NCBI GenBank assembly: GCA_050945755.1 | Contig: JBMNTN010000094.1 | Coordinates: 1 to 5,888, forward strand | Direction: 5' to 3' | Origin: JAQVXR01 sp050945755 | GTDB lineage: Bacteria; Bacillota; Dehalobacteriia; Dehalobacteriales; Dehalobacteriaceae | DNA: 5,888 nucleotides | Part shown: piece by piece, positions 1 through 5,141 of the stretch | How positions within the stretch are numbered: the stretch's first letter is position 1 | How the letters are laid out: the number at the start of each line of letters is the position of its first letter | Made by a program: the position numbers and the translations under genes | The notes under the pieces: model-generated | The model's input: only the letters and a program-made list of their open reading frames with translations | The model's database searches: none | Told to the model about the DNA's origin: nothing

Positions 1-357
1 CACGATAAAAAGGGCAGTACTGTACAAATCACCCTTAAATTTTCCGACTTTCAAGTTGTCACAAGGCAAACAACACTTCTTTCTGCCACAAATTCTACAA
101 GGGAAATCTATCGGACAGGCTGCACTCTTTTGGAGGAAAATTGGCCTTCTCACAAACCTGTTCGGCTTATTGGAATCAGCCTGGGAGGGTTCTTAGCCAA
201 TGACCGATTAAATCAAATGTCTCTTTTTGATTTTTATGTCGGACAACAGCTGAATGATAATAAAGAAGAAAAAATTGATAAAGTGATGGATATTATTCGA
301 GAGAAATATGGCAAGGAGAAAATAACCCGGGCAAAATTGCTAAAAGGAAAGTTATAA
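1..357 (+). CDS. dinB: DNA polymerase IV (Y-family), C-terminal part, 5' end outside window
   Basis: The frame is open from the first base and ends at TAA 355-357, giving 118 visible residues. They read as the little-finger domain of a Y-family translesion polymerase: a beta strand with KFSDFQVVTRQTTL (residues 13-26), a helix around EIYRTGCTLLEENW, then the strand VRLIGISLGGF (54-64). Next comes QMSLF (72-76), close to the QL[SD]LF beta-clamp-binding pentapeptide. The tail EKIDKVMDIIREKYGKEKITRA is typical of Pol IV C-termini. Little-finger domains grip the DNA duplex, and the clamp motif recruits the enzyme to stalled forks for error-prone bypass. The catalytic palm with its acidic residues lies upstream and cannot be checked. 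The gene runs convergently with the coiled-coil gene, with only 33 bases between the stops. I see no U-tract terminator on this strand behind it. The family call is firm; the exact paralogue is less certain. Confidence 0.92.
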   Translation, partial: HDKKGSTVQITLKFSDFQVVTRQTTLLSATNSTREIYRTGCTLLEENWPSHKPVRLIGISLGGFLANDRLNQMSLFDFYVGQQLNDNKEEKIDKVMDIIREKYGKEKITRAKLLKGKL

Positions 358-371
358 ATAAGCATAATAAT

Positions 372-401
372 AAAAAAGGCGGAAGGCAAATTACCTCCCG
401 C
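372..401 (-). terminator. Intrinsic terminator of the coiled-coil gene
   Basis: Bases 379-386 (GCGGAAGG) and 394-401 (CCTCCCGC) pair over eight positions with one A/C mismatch, leaving a 7-base loop. Read on the minus strand, the stem is followed by C and six T (377-372), the layout of a rho-independent terminator. The stem overlaps the stop codon and last codons of the minus-strand gene. On the plus strand no T-run follows, so it probably does not serve dinB well. Confidence 0.7.
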
Positions 402-867
402 ACGCTTCGGCTTCTTCTGAAACCTGAATGCGCCGTTCATGGTCATTCAAGTCATCTTCAATCGTCATTAGATAATTCTTAATTATTATCGAATCTTTTT
501 TTAACCCTTTGATGTCACTCTCTACGGAATATAATCTTTGCTCGACCGCATTAAACCTTATGTCCATTTTATTTTCCAATAATTTTTGACTTTTGGTTAA
601 AGATTCTATCTTGTTTTCAAGAGTTTTTTGGCCTTCGGCTAGAGTATCAAATTTCTTCTCCAGAACTTGTTGACTTTGGGCTAAAGTTTCAAATTTCTTT
701 TCCAGAATCCTTTGACCTTCAGCTATAGCACCTACTTTATCTTCGAGAATTCTTTGACCTTTAGATATGGCACTTACTTTATCTTCCAGAATTCTTTGGC
801 CTTCAGCTATGACACCTACTTTATCGAGGATGTTTTCCAAAAGCACCCCCAACTGATTTTCATTCAT
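391..867 (-). CDS. Uncharacterised coiled-coil repeat protein, 158 aa
   Basis: The start ATG (867-865) has GGAG seven bases upstream (878-875). No catalytic domain, signal peptide or membrane segment is visible. Residues 21-104 are six back-to-back 14-residue units of the pattern x-x-(G/S)-Q-x-x-L-E-x-K-x-x-x-(I/L); Gln 4, Leu 7, Glu 8 and Lys 10 are invariant in all six. Core positions spaced 3-4 residues fit two heptads per unit, so a long helix and an oligomeric rod are expected. A partial unit precedes the repeats (residues 9-20). A non-repeated but still helical charged tail follows (105-158), with the segment VEQRLYSVESDIKGLKKD. Similar GQ-x-x-LE coiled-coil proteins are frequent in Clostridia and lack an assigned role. 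A structural or partner-binding scaffold is only a guess. It is transcribed alone, divergent from trpB2 and convergent with dinB. Confidence 0.85.
   Translation of the reverse strand: MNENQLGVLLENILDKVGVIAEGQRILEDKVSAISKGQRILEDKVGAIAEGQRILEKKFETLAQSQQVLEKKFDTLAEGQKTLENKIESLTKSQKLLENKMDIRFNAVEQRLYSVESDIKGLKKDSIIIKNYLMTIEDDLNDHERRIQVSEEAEACGR
556..807 (-). repeat. Six tandem 42-bp units inside the coiled-coil gene
   Basis: The stretch is exactly 6 x 42 bp, in frame with the gene, each unit encoding 14 residues. The two units nearest the 5' end of the gene (766-807 and 724-765) match at 36 of 42 bases by my hand alignment. The units further into the gene are more diverged in DNA but keep the Q, L, E and K positions. 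This pattern suggests growth by in-frame duplication, with the 5' units the youngest copies. The unit number could therefore vary among strains. Confidence 0.85.
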
Positions 868-887
868 TTTCCTACTCCGGTAAATTA

Positions 888-896
888 ATCATAGCA
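888..896 (-). promoter_or_regulatory. Possible extended -10 promoter for the coiled-coil gene
   Basis: Read on the minus strand, bases 896-888 are TGCTATGAT, an extended -10 element (TGn followed by TATGAT, one mismatch from TATAAT). No good -35 lies 17 bases upstream (the hexamer there is ACTTTT), which is tolerated with an extended -10. Transcription would begin near 881, giving a very short leader that still includes the GGAG ribosome binding site at 878-875. Confidence 0.4.
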
Positions 897-1037
897 AATT
901 GATTCGCCCAAAAAGTAATTTGTCCTGCCGAGGCACCCGCAAAATATTATTTGAATATTACTGTTTAAATACTTCGTTACCGCTATATCCTCTCCCGATT
1001 CTTCCTCTCCAAAAGGTATCTTTTTTCTCTTTCCCTA

Positions 1038-1066
1038 TTGACAAATGCATTCTTACACTATATGAT
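1038..1066 (+). promoter_or_regulatory. Sigma-A-type promoter of the T-box/trpB2 unit
   Basis: A perfect TTGACA (1038-1043), a 17-base spacer and TATGAT (1061-1066) give a near-consensus housekeeping promoter. The expected start is near 1073, so the untranslated leader before trpB2 is about 320 nt, just long enough to hold the complete T-box. Basal initiation should be strong, leaving control to the leader. Confidence 0.85.
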
Positions 1067-1302
1067 TATTCCCAATAAAATACATCGATATCAAACAAAC
1101 CTTTGATTGAGAGTAGTAGCATAAACCACTTTATCCAAAGAGAGCCGCAGAGGGTGAGATTGCGGTGATAAAGCTTATTGTGAATGGACTCATGAGGGCA
1201 ATGCAGAAATTTTTAAAAGAGTATGCTAGCCGGGAACTTCACCCGTTATCAATGGAGCGTGTATGTTAGTACACGAAATAAGCGGCGTTATATACGCAAA
1301 TT

Positions 1303-1335
1303 AGGTGGTACCGCAGAGATAACAGTCTTTGTCCT
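1303..1335 (+). promoter_or_regulatory. T-box antiterminator hairpin
   Basis: AGG 1303-1305 pairs with CCU 1333-1335. After the bulge UGGUACC (1306-1312), GCAGAG 1313-1318 pairs with CUUUGU 1327-1332, including two G-U pairs; the loop is 1319-1326. This is the standard T-box antiterminator shape. Its 3' strand uses the same bases as the 5' strand of the terminator, so the two folds exclude each other. Confidence 0.85.
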
Positions 1336-1357
1336 TTTATGGGCAAAGGCTTTTTTT
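1325..1357 (+). terminator. T-box leader terminator
   Basis: Bases 1325-1334 pair with 1341-1350 over ten positions (two G-U), with loop TTTTAT, followed by seven T at 1351-1357. This is a strong rho-independent terminator about 37 bases before the trpB2 start codon. It is the default fold when charged tRNA-Trp is plentiful. Confidence 0.93.
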
Positions 1358-1375
1358 ATCTAAAAAAACTAATTT

Positions 1376-1384
1376 AAGAAAGGA
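1376..1384 (+). promoter_or_regulatory. Ribosome binding site that sets the trpB2 start
   Basis: AAGAAAGGA touches the first in-frame ATG (1385), leaving no usable spacing, but sits nine bases from the next ATG (1394), a normal distance. This supports a 454-residue rather than a 457-residue protein. Confidence 0.75.
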
Positions 1385-1393
1385 ATGAAAACT

Positions 1394-2758
1394 ATGGCAA
1401 ACATACCTTACAAAATTTATTTGTCGGAAGAGGAGATGCCTCGATATTGGTATAATATAAAAGCTGTGATGAAGGAACTTCCGGAGCCTTTTATTAATCC
1501 TGCTACCTTTAAGCCATGTACTGCTGAAGAATTGAATCAAGTATTTTGCTCCAACCTAGTAGAACAGGAACTAAACACCACTGATCAGCATATCGAGATT
1601 CCGGAAGAAATCCGCAGCTTTTATAAGATGTACCGTCCTTCCCCATTGGTTAGGGCATACTGTTTAGAAAAAATGCTGGATACACCAGCGGAAATCTATT
1701 ATAAGTTTGAGGGCACCAATACTTCCGGCTCCCATAAGCTAAACTCAGCGGCAGCTCAAGTCTATTATGCTAAAAAACAAGGATTAACCAATTTGACTAC
1801 GGAAACAGGGGCAGGTCAATGGGGCACTGCTTTAGCTATGGCCTGTGCATACTATCAGATCGCTTTGATCGTCTATATGGTCAAGGTGTCTGTAGAGCAG
1901 AAACCCTACCGGAAAGCGGTTATCGAAACTTATGGGGGAAAGATCATCCCCTCACCTTCCATCACTACCGAAGTAGGTCGAAAAATTTTAGCAGAAAACC
2001 CCGGTACAGGTGGTTCATTAGGCTGCGCTATATCGGAAGCAATCGAAGTCGCTCTGAAAACAGAAAATTGCCGTTATGTACTTGGTAGTGTCCTTGATCA
2101 CGTTCTTTTGCATCAGTCCATCATCGGTCAAGAGACTAAGACTGCGTGTGAAAAATATGAGATTCAGCCCGACATTATTATCGGCTGTACCGGTGGAGGT
2201 TCTAATTTTGGTGGTTTAATTGCACCTTTTATGGGGGATAAAATTATGGGTCGGAATAATATTGACTTTATCGGAGTGGAACCTGCCTCCTGCCCTTCTC
2301 TGACCAGGGGGAAATACGCCTATGACTTTGGTGATACCGGAAAAACTACCCCACTGATGAAAATGTACACATTGGGTTCGGGTTTTCTTCCTTCACCAAA
2401 CCATGCAGGTGGCCTTAGATATCACGGCATGAGCCCAATCGTTTCTAAGCTGTACCATGACGGTTACTTAGAAGCCAGGGCAGTAGAACAGACAAAAGTG
2501 TTTGAAGCAGCCACCACCTTTGCCCGTGCAGAAGGTACCCTCCCTGCTCCAGAATCCGCTCATGCATTGAAGGTTGCCATGGACGAAGCTCTTAAGTGCA
2601 AAGAGACCGGCGAAAAGAAAACCATCCTCTTCGGTTTAACGGGAACAGGCTATTTTGATATGTCCGCATACATGAGCTACAATGACGGCACCATGACCGA
2701 CTATATCCCGTCAGACGAAGATTTGGAGAAAGGCTTTGCTACGCTGCCTCAAATATAG
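1394..2758 (+). CDS. trpB2: Stand-alone tryptophan synthase beta chain, TrpB2 type, PLP-dependent
   Basis: The product joins indole and L-serine to make L-tryptophan in the cytoplasm. At 454 aa it is longer than ordinary TrpB (about 400) and fits the TrpB2 group. Visible landmarks are RPSPLVRA (81-88), GSHKLN with the PLP lysine K115, and ETGAGQWG with the catalytic glutamate E137. They are followed by VKVSVEQKPYR (164-174), the PLP-phosphate loop GGGSN (267-271), GVEP (294-297) and GLTGTG near the C-terminus (414-419). I chose ATG 1394 over ATG 1385: the AAGAAAGGA site (1376-1384) abuts 1385 but lies nine bases before 1394. No trpA or other trp gene is in the window, so indole may come from salvage or from a distant TrpA. 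Expression is governed by the upstream Trp T-box. A sister activity, such as serine deamination, cannot be excluded from sequence alone. Confidence 0.95.
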   Translation: MANIPYKIYLSEEEMPRYWYNIKAVMKELPEPFINPATFKPCTAEELNQVFCSNLVEQELNTTDQHIEIPEEIRSFYKMYRPSPLVRAYCLEKMLDTPAEIYYKFEGTNTSGSHKLNSAAAQVYYAKKQGLTNLTTETGAGQWGTALAMACAYYQIALIVYMVKVSVEQKPYRKAVIETYGGKIIPSPSITTEVGRKILAENPGTGGSLGCAISEAIEVALKTENCRYVLGSVLDHVLLHQSIIGQETKTACEKYEIQPDIIIGCTGGGSNFGGLIAPFMGDKIMGRNNIDFIGVEPASCPSLTRGKYAYDFGDTGKTTPLMKMYTLGSGFLPSPNHAGGLRYHGMSPIVSKLYHDGYLEARAVEQTKVFEAATTFARAEGTLPAPESAHALKVAMDEALKCKETGEKKTILFGLTGTGYFDMSAYMSYNDGTMTDYIPSDEDLEKGFATLPQI

Positions 2759-2759
2759 C

Positions 2760-2796
2760 GGGACAAAGGGCAGGAGCCTTGCCAACTTGCTGTTCC
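2760..2796 (+). other. Two-tier hairpin just after the trpB2 stop
   Basis: GGGACA 2760-2765 pairs with TGTTCC 2791-2796 (one G-U). Inside it, GGCAGG 2769-2774 pairs with CTTGCC 2778-2783 (one G-U). It begins one base after the stop codon. No T-run follows directly (the next is at 2824-2829), so it is not a standard terminator. It could protect the mRNA 3' end or mark a weak stop. The rest of 2797-2870 is AT-rich with no gene visible. Confidence 0.35.
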
Positions 2797-2871
2797 AGGG
2801 TTTAATAACAATATATACCCCACTTTTTTCTGACTCTTAGACATCTTATATTATATATTCATAACCAGTTT

Positions 2872-2898
2872 TTGACGGAATGCCAGCTTTTATATAAT
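2872..2898 (+). promoter_or_regulatory. Promoter of the DUF2680 gene
   Basis: TTGACG (2872-2877, one mismatch) and a perfect TATAAT (2893-2898) are separated by 15 bases, slightly shorter than the usual 17. Transcription would start near 2905, leaving a leader of about 30 bases with a strong Shine-Dalgarno. This gives the small gene its own promoter, separate from the T-box unit. Confidence 0.7.
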
Positions 2899-2935
2899 CA
2901 CATAATATAATTGGGATTATGAGGGAGGTGTTATG

Positions 2936-3271
2936 ATGAAAAAAGCCTGTTGTACAATTTTAACCTTGGCGCTTGGTTTCGGGTTAGTTCCATCGGCGTT
3001 TGCTGCTGATTCTGCCGATACTCTAAAAGTCAAAGTAAGAACTGAATTAAAAGTTGATGCAGAAGAAAAGAAAAAGATAATATCTCTTAAGACGCAGCTG
3101 TTAGAGTTGCGACGGCAAATCATACAAGAAAACGTAAAAAATGGTTCTCTTACCCAAGAACAAGGGGCGCACATGGAAGAAAGAATCAATGCCCGGTTAG
3201 ATGCGTTAAAATCAGGTAAGCTAGGCCATTTTCATCACCATCACTGTCCTCAGTCGAAAAAATCCCAATAA
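2936..3271 (+). CDS. Small secreted DUF2680 (YckD-like) protein with His-rich tail
   Basis: The protein starts with a Sec signal peptide: KK, then a hydrophobic stretch to about residue 20, then AFA followed by AD, a good signal peptidase I site after residue 23. The mature part is about 88 aa. It carries the helical pattern LLELRRQIIQENVKNGSLTQ (56-75) followed by EQGAHMEERINARLDAL, which I recognise as the DUF2680 family of Bacillus YckD. Its function is unknown. The tail holds GHFHHHHCPQ (97-106), a possible metal-binding patch. Two adjacent ATGs exist (2933 and 2936). AGGGAGGTG (2922-2930) suits 2936 better, although 2933 would add only one Met. The cysteines near residues 5-6 lie before the hydrophobic core, so this is not a lipoprotein. 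Its own promoter and terminator make it a single-gene unit. Confidence 0.86.
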   Translation: MKKACCTILTLALGFGLVPSAFAADSADTLKVKVRTELKVDAEEKKKIISLKTQLLELRRQIIQENVKNGSLTQEQGAHMEERINARLDALKSGKLGHFHHHHCPQSKKSQ

Positions 3272-3278
3272 AAAACTT

Positions 3279-3313
3279 GGGACGGTTCATAAAAAGAGCC
3301 GTCCCTAATTTTT
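3279..3313 (+). terminator. Bidirectional terminator between the DUF2680 and ABC permease genes
   Basis: GGGACGGTTC (3279-3288) pairs with GAGCCGTCCC (3296-3305) over ten positions with one G-U and a 7-base A-rich loop. TAATTTTT follows on the plus strand. On the minus strand the stem is followed by AAG and a run of six T (3275-3270). It therefore can end both the DUF2680 transcript and the converging ABC operon. Confidence 0.88.
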
Positions 3314-3314
3314 A

Positions 3315-5141
3315 TTATAGCTTTTTCTTACCACCGGTGACAATTCTCACCTGAAATCCTTTCCTGCTCTGTCGTACCGTGGCAGCGATAAATCCAAAAA
3401 ACACCAAGGACCAAACCCCGCCGGTCACTAAAATTCCAAGTAATATCCTTTGAGGTGCCGACCATAACAGAGGACGGCTTATTATATAAAGTACGGAGAT
3501 TATCCATCCCAAGAAGCCATCTTCATTGAAGGTTTCAAGTGTAAATTCCGGGAGCACTGCCACCAGCTCTTCCGGAGGAAATAAATAAAGCAGCCCGAAA
3601 GCTAAAAAAAACATAAAAAACATGTTCACCAAATACATAATCATGGAAGCGCCGGGAGAAATACGCTTCTGAGCGCTATCCGGATTGTACTGACAGTTGT
3701 TAATTGAATAAAAGAGCCCGATGGCGCTCGCTCCTAGGCTGAGAAACAACGCCCCTACCGCCATGGCCAGAGTTAAAGGAGCGGATAAACCGATTGCGAG
3801 AGCTGTGCCCAAAAGTAACGCTTCCATTAATACCATAGTAGGGAGAACCGAGCTGATTAATTTACCCCAGACTACCGGCCACCCGGCCAAGGGGACACTG
3901 TTTAATAACCAATCTGATTCTCCTTCCCGGCCGAAAGACTGTAAAGCCATATTACCGCTAAACATCAAGCTGTAGATAATTAAAACCATAATCAAAGAAG
4001 CTTGCGTAGATTCTGTTTGGCGAAAAAGATATTGACCTATAAAAAATATCATAATAATCAACGGTGCCAGATAGCCAAACCACTCCCGTGTATCCCGTTT
4101 CAGAGAAAGCAAATCTTTTTTTGCTACTGCCCATACTCCCCGCCAGGAAGAGGCAGTATTAGCTGCTTTTTCTGCTAATAATAAAGAACGATAATCTACC
4201 TGCCCTTGTTTAAGCTTATTATCCCCAGCCGAATGTTTTTTTTGGCGCTTGCCGCCTCCCCCCTGGCTCAGGGAAATAAATCCCCGGCGAAATCCCCGCT
4301 CCAGTAGTGAAAAGGCAATTAGAAAAAGGATTATACCTAGAAAGAGAATTAAAAAGCTCCACCCAAATCCCGTTAAAAAATCCCCGGAGATGCCCGACAC
4401 CAAGGCCAGAGATCCCCATCCCCAGGGGAAGAAATCCATGACACGAAGCATTTCTTCTTGTCCCGCAAGCCATGCGGCAATATTGACTTGTTCTCCCCCG
4501 CTGATTAATAGATTAGGAATTTGAAAAACTAGTGCAATCAGAATTCCTGTAAAAGCCCCAATAGCACCAATGGCTTCCCTGCTTCGGTGCGGAGGTACAA
4601 TGCGCATCACCAGGAGATTTATCAGTTCTGATAGCCCAGTGCCAATTATCCAGAGCCCCAGGCCTACCAGCATTACCAGAAGAAAAAACAGCGCTCCCGC
4701 TTGAAAAAGCAGCCCGTAAAAAATACCCGGCAAAAAGGCAAATATCACTGCGACAATTAAGTTACTGCCAATGACGGACAGTGACTTCACCGCAAAAACC
4801 GCTCTTAAGCTTACCGGAGCCATAAAAAGCAGTTCCAAGTCATCAGCCATATAAAGTGCGGCAAATGCTGCAGTAATCCCAAAAAAGATTTCACCCACCA
4901 ACCCGGACATAAATAAAAGGGAAAGAAATCCCCGGCCAATTTCCGGAGGCATGGTTGTCAATGCTCCATAGGCATAAGATCCTAGGAATACAATACCTGC
5001 CGCCATCGCCAGTATTATTGCGACCATTCCAATCAAGGCACCTAGCGATTGATGACGCAGCTGATTCCACTTTACGCGCATTTGATTTTTTAAAAGCAAT
5101 TTAAAATCTTGCATGAAGGATTGTTTCGGTTGTGTTTCCAT
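3315..5141 (-). CDS. ABC-2 type exporter permease, about 12 membrane segments
   Basis: This 608-aa integral membrane protein has about twelve hydrophobic segments in two blocks, roughly residues 33-280 and 355-590. A basic, glycine-rich cytoplasmic linker joins them (about 281-350, including GGGGKRQKKH). Each block starts with an amphipathic basic helix (KLLLKNQMRVKW and AVAKKDLLSLKRD). Each also has a matching acidic-then-hydrophobic motif after its second segment: DDLELLFMAPVS at 100-111 and GESDWLLNSVPL at 407-418. This fits a full-length exporter with two fused half modules, like the putative ABC exporter family PF16949. The substrate cannot be read from sequence. The start ATG overlaps the TAA of the ATPase gene by one base (TAATG). 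AGGAGG lies 13 bases upstream, rather far, so coupling to ATPase translation is likely. The ATPase subunit is the obvious partner. Confidence 0.9.
   Translation of the reverse strand: METQPKQSFMQDFKLLLKNQMRVKWNQLRHQSLGALIGMVAIILAMAAGIVFLGSYAYGALTTMPPEIGRGFLSLLFMSGLVGEIFFGITAAFAALYMADDLELLFMAPVSLRAVFAVKSLSVIGSNLIVAVIFAFLPGIFYGLLFQAGALFFLLVMLVGLGLWIIGTGLSELINLLVMRIVPPHRSREAIGAIGAFTGILIALVFQIPNLLISGGEQVNIAAWLAGQEEMLRVMDFFPWGWGSLALVSGISGDFLTGFGWSFLILFLGIILFLIAFSLLERGFRRGFISLSQGGGGKRQKKHSAGDNKLKQGQVDYRSLLLAEKAANTASSWRGVWAVAKKDLLSLKRDTREWFGYLAPLIIMIFFIGQYLFRQTESTQASLIMVLIIYSLMFSGNMALQSFGREGESDWLLNSVPLAGWPVVWGKLISSVLPTMVLMEALLLGTALAIGLSAPLTLAMAVGALFLSLGASAIGLFYSINNCQYNPDSAQKRISPGASMIMYLVNMFFMFFLAFGLLYLFPPEELVAVLPEFTLETFNEDGFLGWIISVLYIISRPLLWSAPQRILLGILVTGGVWSLVFFGFIAATVRQSRKGFQVRIVTGGKKKL

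Larger units (their letters stand above)
1100..1358 (+). promoter_or_regulatory. T-box riboswitch, tryptophan specifier (UGG)
   Basis: Stem I: GAG 1111-1113 pairs with CUC 1189-1191, and AUAA 1121-1124 with UUAU 1175-1178. Above these, CTTTATC 1129-1135 pairs with GATAAAG 1167-1173 and CCGCA 1145-1149 with TGCGG 1161-1165. The specifier loop has AGUA (1112-1115) on one side and GUGAA-UGG-A on the other, placing the codon UGG (Trp) at 1185-1187. The Stem IIA/B pseudoknot is CGGG 1231-1234 with CCCG 1242-1245, and loop CUUCA 1237-1241 with UGGAG 1253-1257. A further hairpin pairs 1258-1263 with 1270-1275. The T-box core is 1303-1315, with the seven-base bulge UGGUACC at 1306-1312. Uncharged tRNA-Trp should read UGG with its anticodon and bind the UGG of the bulge with its CCA end. 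This favours the antiterminator and turns trpB2 on. Confidence 0.96.

Noticed and set aside
950..980. AATATT near-repeats as an operator
   Set aside because: Short, AT-rich and imperfect; not distinguishable from base composition.
885..1034. An open minus-strand frame of about 49 codons holding GEDIAVTKYL, which recalls the start of UPF0102 (YraN) proteins
   Set aside because: There is no ATG start or ribosome binding site, only about ten residues look familiar, the rest does not match, and the frame overlaps the trpB2 promoter. Probably chance; a remnant cannot be proved.
1117..1228. Seven-base complementarity TAGCATA (1117-1123) with TATGCTA (1222-1228), first taken as the base of Stem I
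   Set aside because: It conflicts with the standard Stem I, whose specifier loop and lower helix (1111-1113 with 1189-1191) fit the T-box model better.
1385..1393. ATG 1385 as the trpB2 start
   Set aside because: The ribosome binding site directly touches this ATG; ATG 1394 has correct spacing and gives a normal TrpB2 N-terminus.
1819..2088. 89-codon plus-strand frame inside trpB2
   Set aside because: It is an out-of-frame shadow of the well-conserved trpB2 coding sequence with no family resemblance.
2810..2862. AT-rich TATATT/TATATA stretch as a second promoter
   Set aside because: No convincing -35 at the right distance, and the TTGACG/TATAAT pair downstream is much better.
2917..3189. 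90-codon minus-strand frame opposite the DUF2680 gene
   Set aside because: It is antisense to a recognised gene with signal peptide, ribosome binding site and promoter; the frame itself shows no recognisable features.
4219..4524. Frames of 84 and 91 codons within the permease gene
   Set aside because: These are shadows in a GC-richer part of the permease; their Pro/Arg-rich products resemble no family.
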